A stretch of DNA of 64,000 nt from Ruegeria marina (GTDB taxonomy: Bacteria; Pseudomonadota; Alphaproteobacteria; Rhodobacterales; Rhodobacteraceae): positions 124,001 to 188,000 of the forward strand of contig NZ_FMZV01000002.1 in NCBI RefSeq assembly GCF_900101475.1. The letters run 5' to 3'. Each line of letters opens with the position of its first letter. The stretch's first letter is position 1. Positions 55,512 to 64,000 of this stretch are shown one piece after another. The notes beneath the pieces were generated by a model. The model was given only the letters and a program-made list of their open reading frames with translations. It was not told the DNA's origin and did no database searches. Made by a program: the position numbers and the translations under genes.

Positions 55512-57401
55512 ATGGCATATCAGGACATATACGAGAGCTGGAAGAGCGATCCCGAAGCCTTCTGGCTGGAGGCCGCAAAGGCCATAGACTGGGTCGAGGC
55601 GCCCAAGCGCGCGCTGGATGACAGCAACGCGCCGCTCTACGAATGGTTCACCGACGCCCGGGTGAACACCTGCTGGAACGCGGTCGATCGCCATGTCGAA
55701 TCCGGCCGGGGCGAGCAGATCGCGATCATCTACGACAGCCCGATCACCCAGACCAAGCGGCAGATCTCGTATGTCGAGCTGCGCAACCGCGTGGCCATGC
55801 TGGCGGGTGCGTTGCGCGCCAAGGGCGTCGAAAAGGGCGACCGCGTCATCATCTACATGCCGATGATCCCCGAGGCGCTGGAAGCAATGCTGGCCTGCGC
55901 CCGGCTGGGGGCAATCCATTCGGTGGTGTTCGGCGGATTTGCCGCCAACGAACTGGCGGTGCGTATCGACGACGCCAAGCCCAAGGCGATCATCGCCGCC
56001 TCCTGCGGGCTGGAGCCGGGCCGCGTGGTGCATTACAAGCCCCTCCTCGACGGCGCCATCGACATGGCCAAGCACAAACCCGAGTTCTGCGTGATCTTCC
56101 AGCGCGAGCAGGAAGTCGCCAAACTGGTCGAGGGCCGCGATTATAACTGGCACGGGTTCCAGTATGGTGTCGAACCGGCCGAATGCGTTCCGGTCGAAGG
56201 CAACCACCCGGCCTATATCCTCTACACCTCCGGCACCACCGGCGCGCCCAAGGGCGTAGTGCGCCCCACCGCGGGCCATCTGGTGGCGCTGAACTGGACG
56301 ATGAAGAACATCTACAACGTCGATCCGGGCGATGTGTTCTGGGCGGCCTCGGACGTGGGCTGGGTCGTGGGGCATTCCTATATCTGTTATGGCCCGCTGA
56401 TCCACGGCAACACGACCATCGTGTTCGAAGGCAAGCCCGTGGGCACCCCAGACGCCGGCACCTTCTGGCGGGTCATTTCCGAGCACAAGGTCAAGAGCTT
56501 CTTCACCGCGCCCACCGCGATCCGCGCCGTCAAGCGCGAGGATCCAAAGGGAGAGATGCTGGCGAATTACGACCTGAGCTGCCTCAAGGCGCTGTACCTC
56601 GCGGGCGAACGCGCCGATCCCGACACCATCGTCTGGGCGCAGAAGGCGTTGGGCGTGCCGGTCATCGACCACTGGTGGCAGACCGAGACCGGCTGGACCA
56701 TCGCCGGCAACCCGCTGGGGATAGAGGAACTGCCGACCAAGCTGGGCTCGCCCGCCAAGCCGATGCCGGGCTATGACGTGCAGATCCTCGACGAGGGCGG
56801 CAATCCGCTGCCCGCAGGCGAGTTGGGGGCCATCGCGGTCAAGCTGCCGCTGCCGCCGGGCACCCTGCCGACGCTCTGGAACGCCGAGGCGCGGTTCAGG
56901 AAATCCTACCTGGAGCATTTCCCCGGCTATTACGAGACCGGCGATGCCGGGATGATCGACGAGGACGGCTATCTCTATATCATGGCCCGCACCGATGACG
57001 TGATCAACGTCGCTGGCCACCGCCTGTCGACCGGCGGCATGGAAGAGGTTCTGGCCAGCCACGAGGACGTGGCCGAATGCGCCGTCATCGGGGTGAGCGA
57101 CGATCTCAAGGGCCAGATGCCGCTGGGTTTCCTCTGCCTCAACAAGGGCTGCAACCGCGACCATGCCGACGTGGTCAAGGAAGTGGTCAGGCTGGTGCGC
57201 GACAAGATCGGCCCGGTGGCCGCGTTCAAGCTGGCGGTCGTGGTCGACCGCCTGCCCAAGACCCGGTCAGGCAAGATCCTGCGCGGCACCATGGTCTCGA
57301 TCGCTGACGGCAAGGACTACAAGATGCCCGCCACCATCGACGATCCGGCGATCCTGGACGAGATCCGGGCGGCGCTGCAAACGCTGGGCTACGCGAAGTG
57401 A
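55512..57401 (+). CDS. prpE: Propionyl-CoA synthetase
   Basis: A 629-residue AMP-forming acyl-CoA synthetase that activates propionate. The N terminus (YQDIYESWKSDPEAFWLEAAKAIDW) is the ACAS_N domain. ATP signatures are ILYTSGTTGAPKGVVRPTAGH and the core DHWWQTETGWTIAGNPLG, typical of PrpE rather than Acs. The catalytic and acetylatable Lys is in KTRSGKILRGTM near residue 596. AGGAGG lies five bases before the ATG. An array of TTTGCA sites upstream suggests control by a propionyl-CoA responsive regulator. Confidence 0.94.
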   Translation: MAYQDIYESWKSDPEAFWLEAAKAIDWVEAPKRALDDSNAPLYEWFTDARVNTCWNAVDRHVESGRGEQIAIIYDSPITQTKRQISYVELRNRVAMLAGALRAKGVEKGDRVIIYMPMIPEALEAMLACARLGAIHSVVFGGFAANELAVRIDDAKPKAIIAASCGLEPGRVVHYKPLLDGAIDMAKHKPEFCVIFQREQEVAKLVEGRDYNWHGFQYGVEPAECVPVEGNHPAYILYTSGTTGAPKGVVRPTAGHLVALNWTMKNIYNVDPGDVFWAASDVGWVVGHSYICYGPLIHGNTTIVFEGKPVGTPDAGTFWRVISEHKVKSFFTAPTAIRAVKREDPKGEMLANYDLSCLKALYLAGERADPDTIVWAQKALGVPVIDHWWQTETGWTIAGNPLGIEELPTKLGSPAKPMPGYDVQILDEGGNPLPAGELGAIAVKLPLPPGTLPTLWNAEARFRKSYLEHFPGYYETGDAGMIDEDGYLYIMARTDDVINVAGHRLSTGGMEEVLASHEDVAECAVIGVSDDLKGQMPLGFLCLNKGCNRDHADVVKEVVRLVRDKIGPVAAFKLAVVVDRLPKTRSGKILRGTMVSIADGKDYKMPATIDDPAILDEIRAALQTLGYAK

Positions 57402-57410
57402 CCGGCAGGG

Positions 57411-58220
57411 TCAGCTTGCCGTGATGACATAGCCCTGCATCTTTGCCTCGACCGCGCCCGCCCCGTAGCGGGCGCGAATCTCTTCTGTCGCGGCCTCGAC
57501 GATTCGTTTGACCATGGCCTCGCCATGCGGGGCGATCTCGCCATACATCGGGGTGCCGCGCACATAGGCGATGGCCGGGTGCGACGGATCGGGCGCCCGG
57601 CTGACCGCTGTGACCTTGTCGATGTCGACATGGTCGAAACCCGCCTGTTGCAGCTCGGCCCGGATGCGTTCGGGATAGCCGTGCCCATGCGGCGTGCGGG
57701 TCAGGAAATGCGGCGGCGAGGCCGGCAGCAGGGTCGTGGCCACCTCGGTGACGAGCTGCGCGAATTCATTGTGCTCGATCCCGTCCCAGATGTTGAACAG
57801 GAACCGGCCGCCGGGTCGCAGCACCCGCCGCGCCTCGGCATAGCCGCGGACCCGGTCGGGAAAGAACATCGCCCCGAACTGGCAGCAGACCGCATCGAAG
57901 CTCTGGCCCGTGAAAGGCAGGTCGAGCGCATCGGCGGGTTGCCAGAGGATTCGCGCATCCTCGCCCTGCACCGCCCGTGCCCGGTCGAGCATCGGCGGAT
58001 TGAGGTCGGTCACGACATAGCGCGCATCCTCTGTCAGCAGCGGCGCCAGAGCGCGGGTAACGACCCCGCTGCCCGCCGCGGTTTCCAGAACATCCGCAAC
58101 CGGGTGGCTGGCAACGCGACGCGCGAGGTCTTCGGCGTAATGCGTGAAGATCAGCGGAACGAGATAGGTATCGTAAATGTCGGGTATATCACCGGCAAAG
58201 GCCGTGTCATTCGTGGTCAT
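57411..58220 (-). CDS. Class I SAM-dependent methyltransferase
   Basis: A 269-residue methyltransferase. Motif I is VLETAAGSGVVTRALAP near residues 45-60, motif II VVTDLNPPMLDRAR, and DAVCCQFGAMFFPDRVRGYAEARRVLRPGGRFLFNIWD covers motifs III and IV. The family resembles UbiE/Methyltransf_11 enzymes acting on small molecules. GGGAGGG lies upstream of the ATG. It is convergent with prpE by nine bases. Substrate unknown. Confidence 0.87.
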   Translation of the reverse strand: MTTNDTAFAGDIPDIYDTYLVPLIFTHYAEDLARRVASHPVADVLETAAGSGVVTRALAPLLTEDARYVVTDLNPPMLDRARAVQGEDARILWQPADALDLPFTGQSFDAVCCQFGAMFFPDRVRGYAEARRVLRPGGRFLFNIWDGIEHNEFAQLVTEVATTLLPASPPHFLTRTPHGHGYPERIRAELQQAGFDHVDIDKVTAVSRAPDPSHPAIAYVRGTPMYGEIAPHGEAMVKRIVEAATEEIRARYGAGAVEAKMQGYVITAS

Positions 58221-58564
58221 CGTACCCTCCCCCGAAATAGCCGCTTCAGCCTACCACAAAATCCGCTCCATTCGACCCTGAAAGTCTCTCCACCCGGATA
58301 CCGGGAACAAGCAATCGTGACGCCTGGAGCAGAACGCGGCGCGCACTTTGCTTTCTGCCCTGCCCCTTGTCGCGACCCAGGGGCAGGACAGAAAGGTCAC
58401 CGGAGACCCGGTCGACACCAGGTGTCATTACCCCGGCGTCATGGGCGGAGCCGAGCTTGACCGGCCCGAATACGTGAAGTGACCTCACGTCACCGGATTT
58501 CTCCACCATAGCCAACGGGCACCACCCCGCTTAACCTCGGGTCGGCGGCAAGGGAGGTCGAAGA
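58221..58564. other. Intergenic region with several inverted repeats
   Basis: About 344 bp lie between the divergent methyltransferase and amidase genes. I see no gene. The region must hold both promoters, and GGAGG just before 58565 serves the amidase. It contains a long imperfect hairpin (58351-58395), the perfect repeat GACACC-A-GGTGTC (58414-58426), and a CGTGA...TCACG repeat around 58470-58490. These could be operators or part of a folded leader RNA. Confidence 0.5.
58351..58395 (+). repeat. Long inverted repeat/hairpin
   Basis: CTTTCTG-C-CCTGCCCCT (58351-58367) faces AGGGGCAGG-A-CAGAAAG (58379-58395), 16 of 17 bases paired with an 11-base loop. No T-run follows on either strand. It lies about 170 bp before the amidase start. 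Confidence 0.6.
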
Positions 58565-59995
58565 ATGACTGAGGCAAGGCTTTGGCAACTGGATGCGCAT
58601 GAAATCGTCGCACGGACACGAACCGGCGATCTGAGCGCCGAACAGGCGGTCGGCGCGGCGATTGAGCGGATGGAGGCAGTCAACCCGGCGCTGAACGCGG
58701 TCGTGCAAAGCTGTGCGGATCAGGCGATGGACCGTGCCCGCGCCCTGGACAAGGCGCGCGCAGACGGCGCGGAACCGGGGCCGCTGTTCGGGGTGCCGGT
58801 GACCATCAAGGTCAATGTGGACCAGACCGGATTTGCTACCACCAACGGCGTCAGCGCCCTGAAAGACATGATCGCGCCCGACGACGCGCCGGTCGTGCGT
58901 AACCTGCAGGATGCGGGCGCGGTGGTGATCGGGCGCACCAATACGCCCGAGTTCTCGTTCCGCGCCGACACCGACAACCCGCTGCACGGGCGCACCCATA
59001 ACCCTTGGGGCCGGCATATCTCGCCCGGCGGATCCTCGGGCGGTGCCGGGGCCGCCGTCATGGCGGGCATCGGCGCGCTCGCGCATGGCAACGACATCGG
59101 CGGTTCGCTGCGGTTTCCGGCTGCGGCGAATGGCGCTGTCACGGTGAAACCGGGGCTGGGCCGGGTTCCGGCCTGGAATCCCAGCCAGAAGGCCGAGCGC
59201 GGAATGCTGGCGCAGTCCATGTCGGTCCAGGGCCTGATCACCCGCAGTGCCGCCGACCTGCACCTGTCGATGCCGAGCCTGATCGCCGCCGATCCGCGCG
59301 ACCCGTTCCACGTCCCCCTGCCCTGGCGCGGCGAAACGCCGGAGGGGCCAGTGCGCGTGGCCTTTACCAAGGCCACCTATGGTTATGACCTGCACCCCGA
59401 GGTGGATGCGGCACTGGACACGGCGCGCGATGCGCTGGCCGATGCCGGTTATCAGGTCGAGGAGATTGAAACGCCGGACGCCTTCGACGCGGGCCGCACG
59501 GGGTATCGCGCCCTGATGGGCGAGGTCTGGGCCCTGATGAAACCGGATGTCGAGGCCTATGGCTCGCAGACCGTGCGCGACATATTCGAGGTCTATTTCG
59601 CCGAATTCCCGCCTTACCACGGTACGGAACTCTTGCAGATGATGGCCAAACGCAGCCATTACGCCCGCGAATGGTCGCTTTTCCTGGACCGCTATCCGCT
59701 GGTGCTGAGCCCGTTCCTGCCACAACCCTTCTTCAAGCCAGATCGCGACACCGAGGGCGCCGAGGGCGTGCACGAGGTTCTGGGCGCAGCGGTCTGGTCC
59801 TATGCCATGAACTACATGGGTCTGCCGGCCGCATCCGTGCCTGCGCGCCTGGCGCTACTGCCTGGGGGGCCGCAGCCGATCAACGTGCAGATTACCGCGC
59901 GGCGCTGGCGCGAGGACATGGCGGTGGATGCCGCCGCCGCCATCGAGGCGCGGATCGGGCGCATGTGCACGCATCTCTGGCCACTGATGGGATGA
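58565..59995 (+). CDS. Amidase signature family hydrolase
   Basis: A 476-residue amidase with the full catalytic triad: Lys82 in VTIKVNV, cis-Ser157 in SPGGSSGGAGAA and nucleophile Ser181 in NDIGGSLRFPA, spaced 24 residues as in known family members. N and C-terminal helices are family-like, but it lacks the extra features of GatA, and no gatB or gatC is nearby. Probable role is hydrolysis of a small amide. GGAGG lies upstream. Substrate not predictable. Confidence 0.9.
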   Translation: MTEARLWQLDAHEIVARTRTGDLSAEQAVGAAIERMEAVNPALNAVVQSCADQAMDRARALDKARADGAEPGPLFGVPVTIKVNVDQTGFATTNGVSALKDMIAPDDAPVVRNLQDAGAVVIGRTNTPEFSFRADTDNPLHGRTHNPWGRHISPGGSSGGAGAAVMAGIGALAHGNDIGGSLRFPAAANGAVTVKPGLGRVPAWNPSQKAERGMLAQSMSVQGLITRSAADLHLSMPSLIAADPRDPFHVPLPWRGETPEGPVRVAFTKATYGYDLHPEVDAALDTARDALADAGYQVEEIETPDAFDAGRTGYRALMGEVWALMKPDVEAYGSQTVRDIFEVYFAEFPPYHGTELLQMMAKRSHYAREWSLFLDRYPLVLSPFLPQPFFKPDRDTEGAEGVHEVLGAAVWSYAMNYMGLPAASVPARLALLPGGPQPINVQITARRWREDMAVDAAAAIEARIGRMCTHLWPLMG

Positions 59996-60027
59996 ACGCT
60001 ATCTGCAAATCGGCGTTCAACAGAATT

Positions 60028-60060
60028 GACCCCGGACGCCAAGTCAAGCAGTCCGGGGTC
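60028..60060. terminator. Perfect 10-bp inverted repeat after the amidase gene
   Basis: GACCCCGGAC (60028-60037) and GTCCGGGGTC (60051-60060) pair perfectly across 13 bases. It lies 33 bp after the amidase stop and downstream of convergent nadK. No T-run follows, so it may be a two-way stop assisted by Rho, or a palindromic intergenic repeat. Confidence 0.5.
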
Positions 60061-60231
60061 ATACCGTACTAGAAAACACCCGTCGGCGACTGGTTGCGGA
60101 CGCAGGGCAACGCCTGCGCCCGCCTGCGAAACATGCATACTCGTCTGAAAACAATGCAAGGCGGCCACTCACCTCCACCATGCAAGTTGCACCGACGCCT
60201 TCGAGAGTGACAGAGTCTGTCAGGAATCGCC

Positions 60232-60247
60232 TGTGATCTTGATCACA
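60232..60247. promoter_or_regulatory. Crp/FNR-family-like palindrome
   Basis: TGTGATCTTGATCACA matches the TGTGA-N6-TCACA half-site pattern of Crp-type regulators exactly. It lies in the 285-bp gap between convergent amidase and nadK genes, where no known protein gene starts, so it could serve an unannotated transcript or be a chance match. Confidence 0.4.
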
Positions 60248-60280
60248 TAAGGACGAAAAAAATTTGTGAACGCCCGCAAC

Positions 60281-61042
60281 TCAGGTGAATTGCTCTGAGA
60301 TCAGCCGCTCTTCCAGCCCATGCCCGGGGTCAAAAAGAATGCGGTGGCGGATCGCGGGTTCCGAGCGGATCTCGACCCAGTCGATATCGGGGATCGAGGC
60401 GGAATCGGCGTCCGCCATGACCGGGCGCTTGTCGGCATCCACCACGTCGAACCGGACATGCGCCGTCTTGGGCAAAAGCGCGCCGCGCCAGCGTCGCGGT
60501 CGAAACGCCGCGATCGCCGTCAGGGCCAACACGTCCGAGCCGATCGGCAGGATCGGCCCGTGCGCCGAGTAATTATAGGCGGTCGATCCCGCCGGCGTGG
60601 ACAGAAGCGCCCCGTCGCAGACCAGTTCCGCCAGTCGCAACCGGCCATCCACCGTGATCCTGAGCTTGGCCGCCTGGGGACCGGCGCGCAGCAGCGACAC
60701 CTCGTTGATGGCCAGCGCGTTGTGAATCTTGCCGGACTGGTCCATTGCGGTCATCGACAACGGATTGATGATCTCTTCCTCGGCGGCTGCAAGCCGGTCC
60801 AGCAGGTCGGTCTCGGAATATTCGTTCATCAGAAAGCCGATGGTTCCGCGGTTCATCCCATAGACCGGGACGTCCAGATGCTGGGTGCCGTGCAGGGTGC
60901 GCAGCATGTACCCATCCCCGCCCAGTGCCACGATGACATCCGCGTCCCGCGGTGCGGCATTTCCATAACGGCCCACCAAAGCGGCGCGCGCGGTCTGGGC
61001 CACCGGCGCGTCGCTGGCCAGAAAGGCGATTCTCTTTGGCAT
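60281..61042 (-). CDS. nadK: NAD kinase
   Basis: A 253-residue ATP-NAD kinase making NADP. The catalytic loop is VALGGDGYMLRTLHG (GGDG at 41-44), followed by the NE/D motif ALAINEVSLLRAG and the conserved GALLSTPAGSTAYNYSAHGPILP. ATG 61042 gives the normal N terminus (MPKRIAFLASDAPVAQ) and length; the frame is open further upstream without family similarity. It is divergent from glyA. Confidence 0.94.
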   Translation of the reverse strand: MPKRIAFLASDAPVAQTARAALVGRYGNAAPRDADVIVALGGDGYMLRTLHGTQHLDVPVYGMNRGTIGFLMNEYSETDLLDRLAAAEEEIINPLSMTAMDQSGKIHNALAINEVSLLRAGPQAAKLRITVDGRLRLAELVCDGALLSTPAGSTAYNYSAHGPILPIGSDVLALTAIAAFRPRRWRGALLPKTAHVRFDVVDADKRPVMADADSASIPDIDWVEIRSEPAIRHRILFDPGHGLEERLISEQFT

Positions 61043-61162
61043 CAGATCAGGTTTCCGGTGCTGCGCATTCGGTTCCGAAACAATCATACCTTTCCGCCTT
61101 AGACCAGACTTGACGCCGCAGTTGGCCAATTCGTCGCTTTACAGCCTTTTGCGGACCGCCGG

Positions 61163-61176
61163 TTTCCTATAGGAAA
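61163..61176. promoter_or_regulatory. Palindrome before glyA
   Basis: TTTCCTATAGGAAA is a perfect 14-bp palindrome, 35 bp before the glyA start. It may be an operator, or its TATAGG may simply be a -10 box. No riboswitch was recognised. Confidence 0.35.
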
Positions 61177-61211
61177 TCCCGCAAATCGACCCCCAGCCAT
61201 GCGGAGCCCCC

Positions 61212-62507
61212 ATGAACGCCAATCTTCGTGACACCGGTTTCTTCACCCAGTCGCTGTCCGACCGCGACCCCGAACTCTTCGGCGCGATCACCCAGGAACT
61301 CGGCCGCCAGCGCGACGAGATCGAGCTGATCGCCAGCGAGAACATCGTCTCGGCCGCCGTGATGGAGGCGCAAGGCTCGGTGATGACGAACAAATATGCC
61401 GAAGGATACCCGGGACGCCGGTACTACGGCGGCTGCCAGTATGTGGACATCGCCGAGAACCTGGCGATCGAGCGGGCCAAGGAACTGTTCAACTGCGGAT
61501 TCGCCAATGTGCAGCCGAACTCGGGCAGCCAGGCCAACCAGGGCGTGTTCCAGGCGCTGATCAAGCCGGGCGACACCATCCTGGGCATGTCGCTGGATGC
61601 AGGCGGCCACCTGACCCATGGCGCCGCGCCGAACCAATCGGGCAAATGGTTCAACGCCATCCAGTATGGCGTGCGCAAGCAGGACAACATGCTGGATTAC
61701 GACCAGGTCGAGGCGCTGGCCAAGGAGCACCAGCCCAAGCTGATCATCGCCGGCGGCTCGGCCATTCCGCGGCAGATCGACTTTGCCCGCATGCGCGAGA
61801 TTGCCGACATGGTCGGGGCCTATCTGCACGTGGACATGGCGCATTTCGCGGGGCTGGTCGCCGCGGGCGAACATCCCTCGCCCTTCCCGCATGCACATGT
61901 GGCCACGACCACCACGCACAAGACCCTGCGCGGCCCGCGCGGCGGCATGATCCTGACCAATGACGAGGAGATCGCCAAGAAGATCAACTCGGCCATCTTC
62001 CCGGGCATCCAGGGCGGCCCGCTGATGCATGTGATCGCGGCCAAGGCGGTGGCTTTCGGCGAGGCGCTGCGGCCCGAGTTCAAGAGCTACATCAAGAACG
62101 TGATCAACAACGCCCAGGCGCTCAGCGACCAGCTGATCAAGGGCGGGCTCGACACCGTGACGCATGGCACCGACACCCATGTGGTGCTGGTCGACCTGCG
62201 CCCCAAAGGGGTGAAGGGCAATGCCACCGAAAAGGCGCTGGGGCGGGCCCATATCACCTGCAACAAGAACGGCGTGCCCTTCGACCCGGAAAAGCCGACC
62301 GTCACCAGCGGTATCCGCCTGGGCTCGCCCGCCGGAACCACCCGCGGCTTCGGCGAAGGTGAGTTCCGCCAGATCGCGGACTGGATCATCGAAGTGGTCG
62401 ACGGGCTGGCCGCAAACGGCGAGGACGGCAACAGCGCAGTCGAGGAAAAGGTAAAGGCCGAGGTCGCAGCGCTCTGCGCCCGCTTCCCGATCTACCCGAA
62501 CCTCTGA
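61212..62507 (+). CDS. glyA: Serine hydroxymethyltransferase
   Basis: A 431-residue PLP enzyme that converts serine and tetrahydrofolate to glycine and methylene-THF. The PLP Lys is residue 237 in [50 protein letters not shown] and [12 protein letters not shown]-like text (here [16 protein letters not shown]) are present. Length is typical. A strong terminator follows. Confidence 0.97.
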   Translation: MNANLRDTGFFTQSLSDRDPELFGAITQELGRQRDEIELIASENIVSAAVMEAQGSVMTNKYAEGYPGRRYYGGCQYVDIAENLAIERAKELFNCGFANVQPNSGSQANQGVFQALIKPGDTILGMSLDAGGHLTHGAAPNQSGKWFNAIQYGVRKQDNMLDYDQVEALAKEHQPKLIIAGGSAIPRQIDFARMREIADMVGAYLHVDMAHFAGLVAAGEHPSPFPHAHVATTTTHKTLRGPRGGMILTNDEEIAKKINSAIFPGIQGGPLMHVIAAKAVAFGEALRPEFKSYIKNVINNAQALSDQLIKGGLDTVTHGTDTHVVLVDLRPKGVKGNATEKALGRAHITCNKNGVPFDPEKPTVTSGIRLGSPAGTTRGFGEGEFRQIADWIIEVVDGLAANGEDGNSAVEEKVKAEVAALCARFPIYPNL

Positions 62508-62533
62508 TCCGTTTCCCCGCAAACCGCCAGTCA

Positions 62534-62567
62534 AGCCGCCGCCGGACATATCCGGTGGCGGCTTTTT
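62534..62567 (+). terminator. Rho-independent terminator after glyA
   Basis: AGCCGCC-G-CCGGA (62534-62546) pairs with TCCGG-T-GGCGGCT (62551-62563) over a CATA loop, ending in TTTTT. It lies 27 bp after the glyA stop. This is the best terminator in the window. Confidence 0.85.
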
Positions 62568-62705
62568 CGGATCCGCCAGGCGGAAAGCGATCGAACGGCC
62601 CGGCACGGTCGGGAGGCGCACTCCCGCCCCCGGCGACTGCATCACGGATGCGCCCTCCGGTGTTGGGCCGGGCGCCGCGCTGATGCGCGGCGCTGTCAGC
62701 CCCGG

Positions 62706-63080
62706 TCAGATGATCTTGCGCCAGGCCAGAAAGGCCAGCAACAACACCGCGAAGACCAGGATGTTGAAGGCCAGCCCGCCCAGCATGCCCAGCCACCAGC
62801 CCTTGCGCCGGTCGGCAAGGTCGATCGAGCGCAGAAAGGTCTGCAGTTCTCCGGCAGCGGACAAAAGTTGCGGGCTGTTGAGCGTCAGGCGCAGTTTCGG
62901 GTGATCGACCATGTTCTCGACCCGCGCCAGGATCATGGCCCGGCGATAGACGCGCCGCGGCAGGCGATGCTTGGCCCGGCGCAACGCCTGGCGCAGAGTC
63001 TTGCCCCGCACGCCGAGACGTTCGCGCAGCAACGCGACGGTCACCGCGATCTGATCCTGTATCTGGTCGTTTCCTGTCAT
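62706..63080 (-). CDS. Small protein with C-terminal membrane helix
   Basis: A 124-residue protein of unknown family. Residues 1-95 are hydrophilic and basic (RGKTLRQALRRAKHRLPRRVYRRAM), predicted helical, and residues 99-120 form one membrane helix (MLGGLAFNILVFAVLLLAFLAW), so it is likely tail-anchored in the inner membrane. Similar proteins are conserved but unnamed in Rhodobacteraceae, as far as I recall. ATG 63080 is selected over weaker starts. Confidence 0.75.
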   Translation of the reverse strand: MTGNDQIQDQIAVTVALLRERLGVRGKTLRQALRRAKHRLPRRVYRRAMILARVENMVDHPKLRLTLNSPQLLSAAGELQTFLRSIDLADRRKGWWLGMLGGLAFNILVFAVLLLAFLAWRKII

Positions 63081-63168
63081 GTGACGTCCCCCGCCCGACA
63101 AACTATCCACTAACCTCACGGGTCACAATGGGGCTGGCCCCACCCTGCCCGACACGGTATCAGAACCC

Positions 63169-63927
63169 ATGTTGAACACGATCCTCCATGGCGCCCCAAC
63201 CGATTTTCCGCCCCTGCTCATCGCGCACGGGCTTTTCGGTTCCGGCCGCAACTGGGGCGTGATCGCGCGGCGCCTGGCCGATCAGCGGCAGGTCATTGCG
63301 GTAGACATGCGCAACCACGGCGACAGTCTCTGGTCCGACCGGCACGACTACCCGGCCATGGCTGACGATCTGGCGGAAATCATCGACGCCCACGGAGGGC
63401 AAGCGGATATCATCGGTCACTCGATGGGTGGCAAGGCCGCGATGATGCTGGCCCTGAACCACGGCGTGATGATCCGCCGCCTTGTGGTGGCCGATATCGC
63501 GCCGGTGACCTATACCCACACCCAGATGCCATTCATCGACGCCATGCGGGCGGTCGACCTGTCCCGCGTCGCTCGGCGGTCGGACGCCGAGGAGATGCTG
63601 GCCGAACAGGGCGTCGACAGGGCGTTGCAGAGCTTCTTCACCCAGTCGCTCGACGTGCAAGGCAAACGCTGGCGCCTGAACCTCGACGGGCTGGCCGCCA
63701 ACATGCCTGCGATCATGTCCTTTCCCGAAGCTTCCGGACATTGGACCGGGTCCGCCCTGTTCCTGACCGGCGCCAACTCAGACTATGTCCGCCCCGAACA
63801 CCGCGACCGCATCCGCGCGCTGTTCCCCGCAGCCCGCTTTGCCCGGATACCGGGGGCCGGTCACTGGCTGCACGCGGACAAGCCGCGCGAGTTCGAAGCC
63901 GCCGCGCGCGTCTTCCTGAATGCCTGA
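63169..63927 (+). CDS. Alpha/beta hydrolase (YbfF-like esterase)
   Basis: A 252-residue alpha/beta hydrolase of the YbfF/ABHD11-type group. HGLFGSGRNW holds the oxyanion region, DMRNHGDS is typical of this subfamily, the nucleophile is Ser85 in GHSMGGKAAMML and the final His is in GAGHWLHADKP. Acyl esters or thioesters are likely substrates. It is separated from its neighbours, and repeat copy 5 follows its end. Confidence 0.88.
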   Translation: MLNTILHGAPTDFPPLLIAHGLFGSGRNWGVIARRLADQRQVIAVDMRNHGDSLWSDRHDYPAMADDLAEIIDAHGGQADIIGHSMGGKAAMMLALNHGVMIRRLVVADIAPVTYTHTQMPFIDAMRAVDLSRVARRSDAEEMLAEQGVDRALQSFFTQSLDVQGKRWRLNLDGLAANMPAIMSFPEASGHWTGSALFLTGANSDYVRPEHRDRIRALFPAARFARIPGAGHWLHADKPREFEAAARVFLNA

Positions 63928-63959
63928 ACGCCTGAAGCCCTCGCCTGCGGCCGCATCTG

Positions 63960-63982
63960 CTTCTTTCTGGTCAAAAATACTC
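63960..63982 (-). repeat. Dispersed GAGTATTT repeat, copy 5 (inverted)
   Basis: On the minus strand it reads GAGTATTTTTGACCAGAAAG then AAG. It shares the GAGTATTT start and the AAG end with the other copies but differs in the middle. It lies 33 bp after the hydrolase gene, near the window end, so a full-length form cannot be checked. Confidence 0.55.
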
Positions 63983-64000
63983 ATTCGTGCCGCCATTGCC

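Overview
The window is high-GC, densely packed chromosomal DNA. Gene content and protein style point to an alphaproteobacterium of the Rhodobacteraceae, probably the Roseobacter group. The main signs are an MrpA-type antiporter operon whose first gene also carries the MrpB domain, a succinoglucan-type opgC-opgG-opgH cluster, a SelD with an N-terminal flavoprotein domain, PccR-like TTTGCA sites before a propionyl-CoA synthetase, Hint-domain and sulfotransferase proteins, and many 4-bp start/stop overlaps. I assign no species. I found no rRNA, tRNA, CRISPR array, transposase or prophage; about 60 protein genes are supported.

Layout. 0-2 kb: cobalt-uptake protein CbtA, a His-rich anchored protein and a convergent Cys-rich DUF1636 protein. 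2-6.6 kb: two divergent TPP-dependent enzymes, the second coupled to a family III CoA-transferase. 6.8-12.7 kb: a TPR protein, then opgC, opgG and opgH for periplasmic glucans. 12.7-14 kb: secreted esterase plus anchored rhodanese. 14.3-20.2 kb: mnhA(B)CDEFG sodium/proton antiporter. 20.2-23.5 kb: selD and convergent selU, giving selenophosphate and tRNA selenouridine. 23.5-28.4 kb: SRAP DNA-repair protein, GST, TPR-sulfotransferase, secreted 5'-nucleotidase. 28.4-30.6 kb: tightly overlapping DUF952, DUF1330, pyrD and ArsC-like genes. 30.6-32.9 kb: two tandem thioesterases and a MATE exporter on the minus strand. 33-40.8 kb: two MerR-type regulators, a small lipoprotein, and a fatty-acid oxidation cluster (acyl-CoA dehydrogenase, small possible RHH protein, GST, thiolase, multifunctional FadB). 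40.9-46.6 kb: accessory genes (rhodanese-HigA fusion, Hint protein, sulfotransferase, EamA transporter, M48-like protein lacking its metal motif, Pro/Ala-rich secreted protein). 46.7-51.2 kb: nucleoside salvage operon cdd-deoA-deoB-add-upp. 51.3-57.4 kb: VOC-bicupin protein divergent from maeB, then a GFA protein and prpE. 57.4-64 kb: methyltransferase, amidase, nadK, glyA, a small membrane protein and an alpha/beta hydrolase.

How it fits together. Much of the window is central carbon and CoA metabolism: beta-oxidation with MerR control feeds acetyl-CoA and propionyl-CoA, prpE activates propionate under a probable PccR-type regulator, and maeB supplies pyruvate and NADPH. The nucleoside operon turns nucleosides into free bases and pentose phosphates. 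Mrp and Opg genes fit ionic and osmotic homeostasis in a saline habitat. The less ordinary observations are the rhodanese-HigA fusion, the dense TTTGCA array at prpE, a dispersed palindromic GAGTATTT repeat family with one inverted pair, the VOC-bicupin fusion with a palindromic operator, the divergent TPP/CoA-transferase locus, and a Hint gene whose best ribosome binding site lies in another frame.
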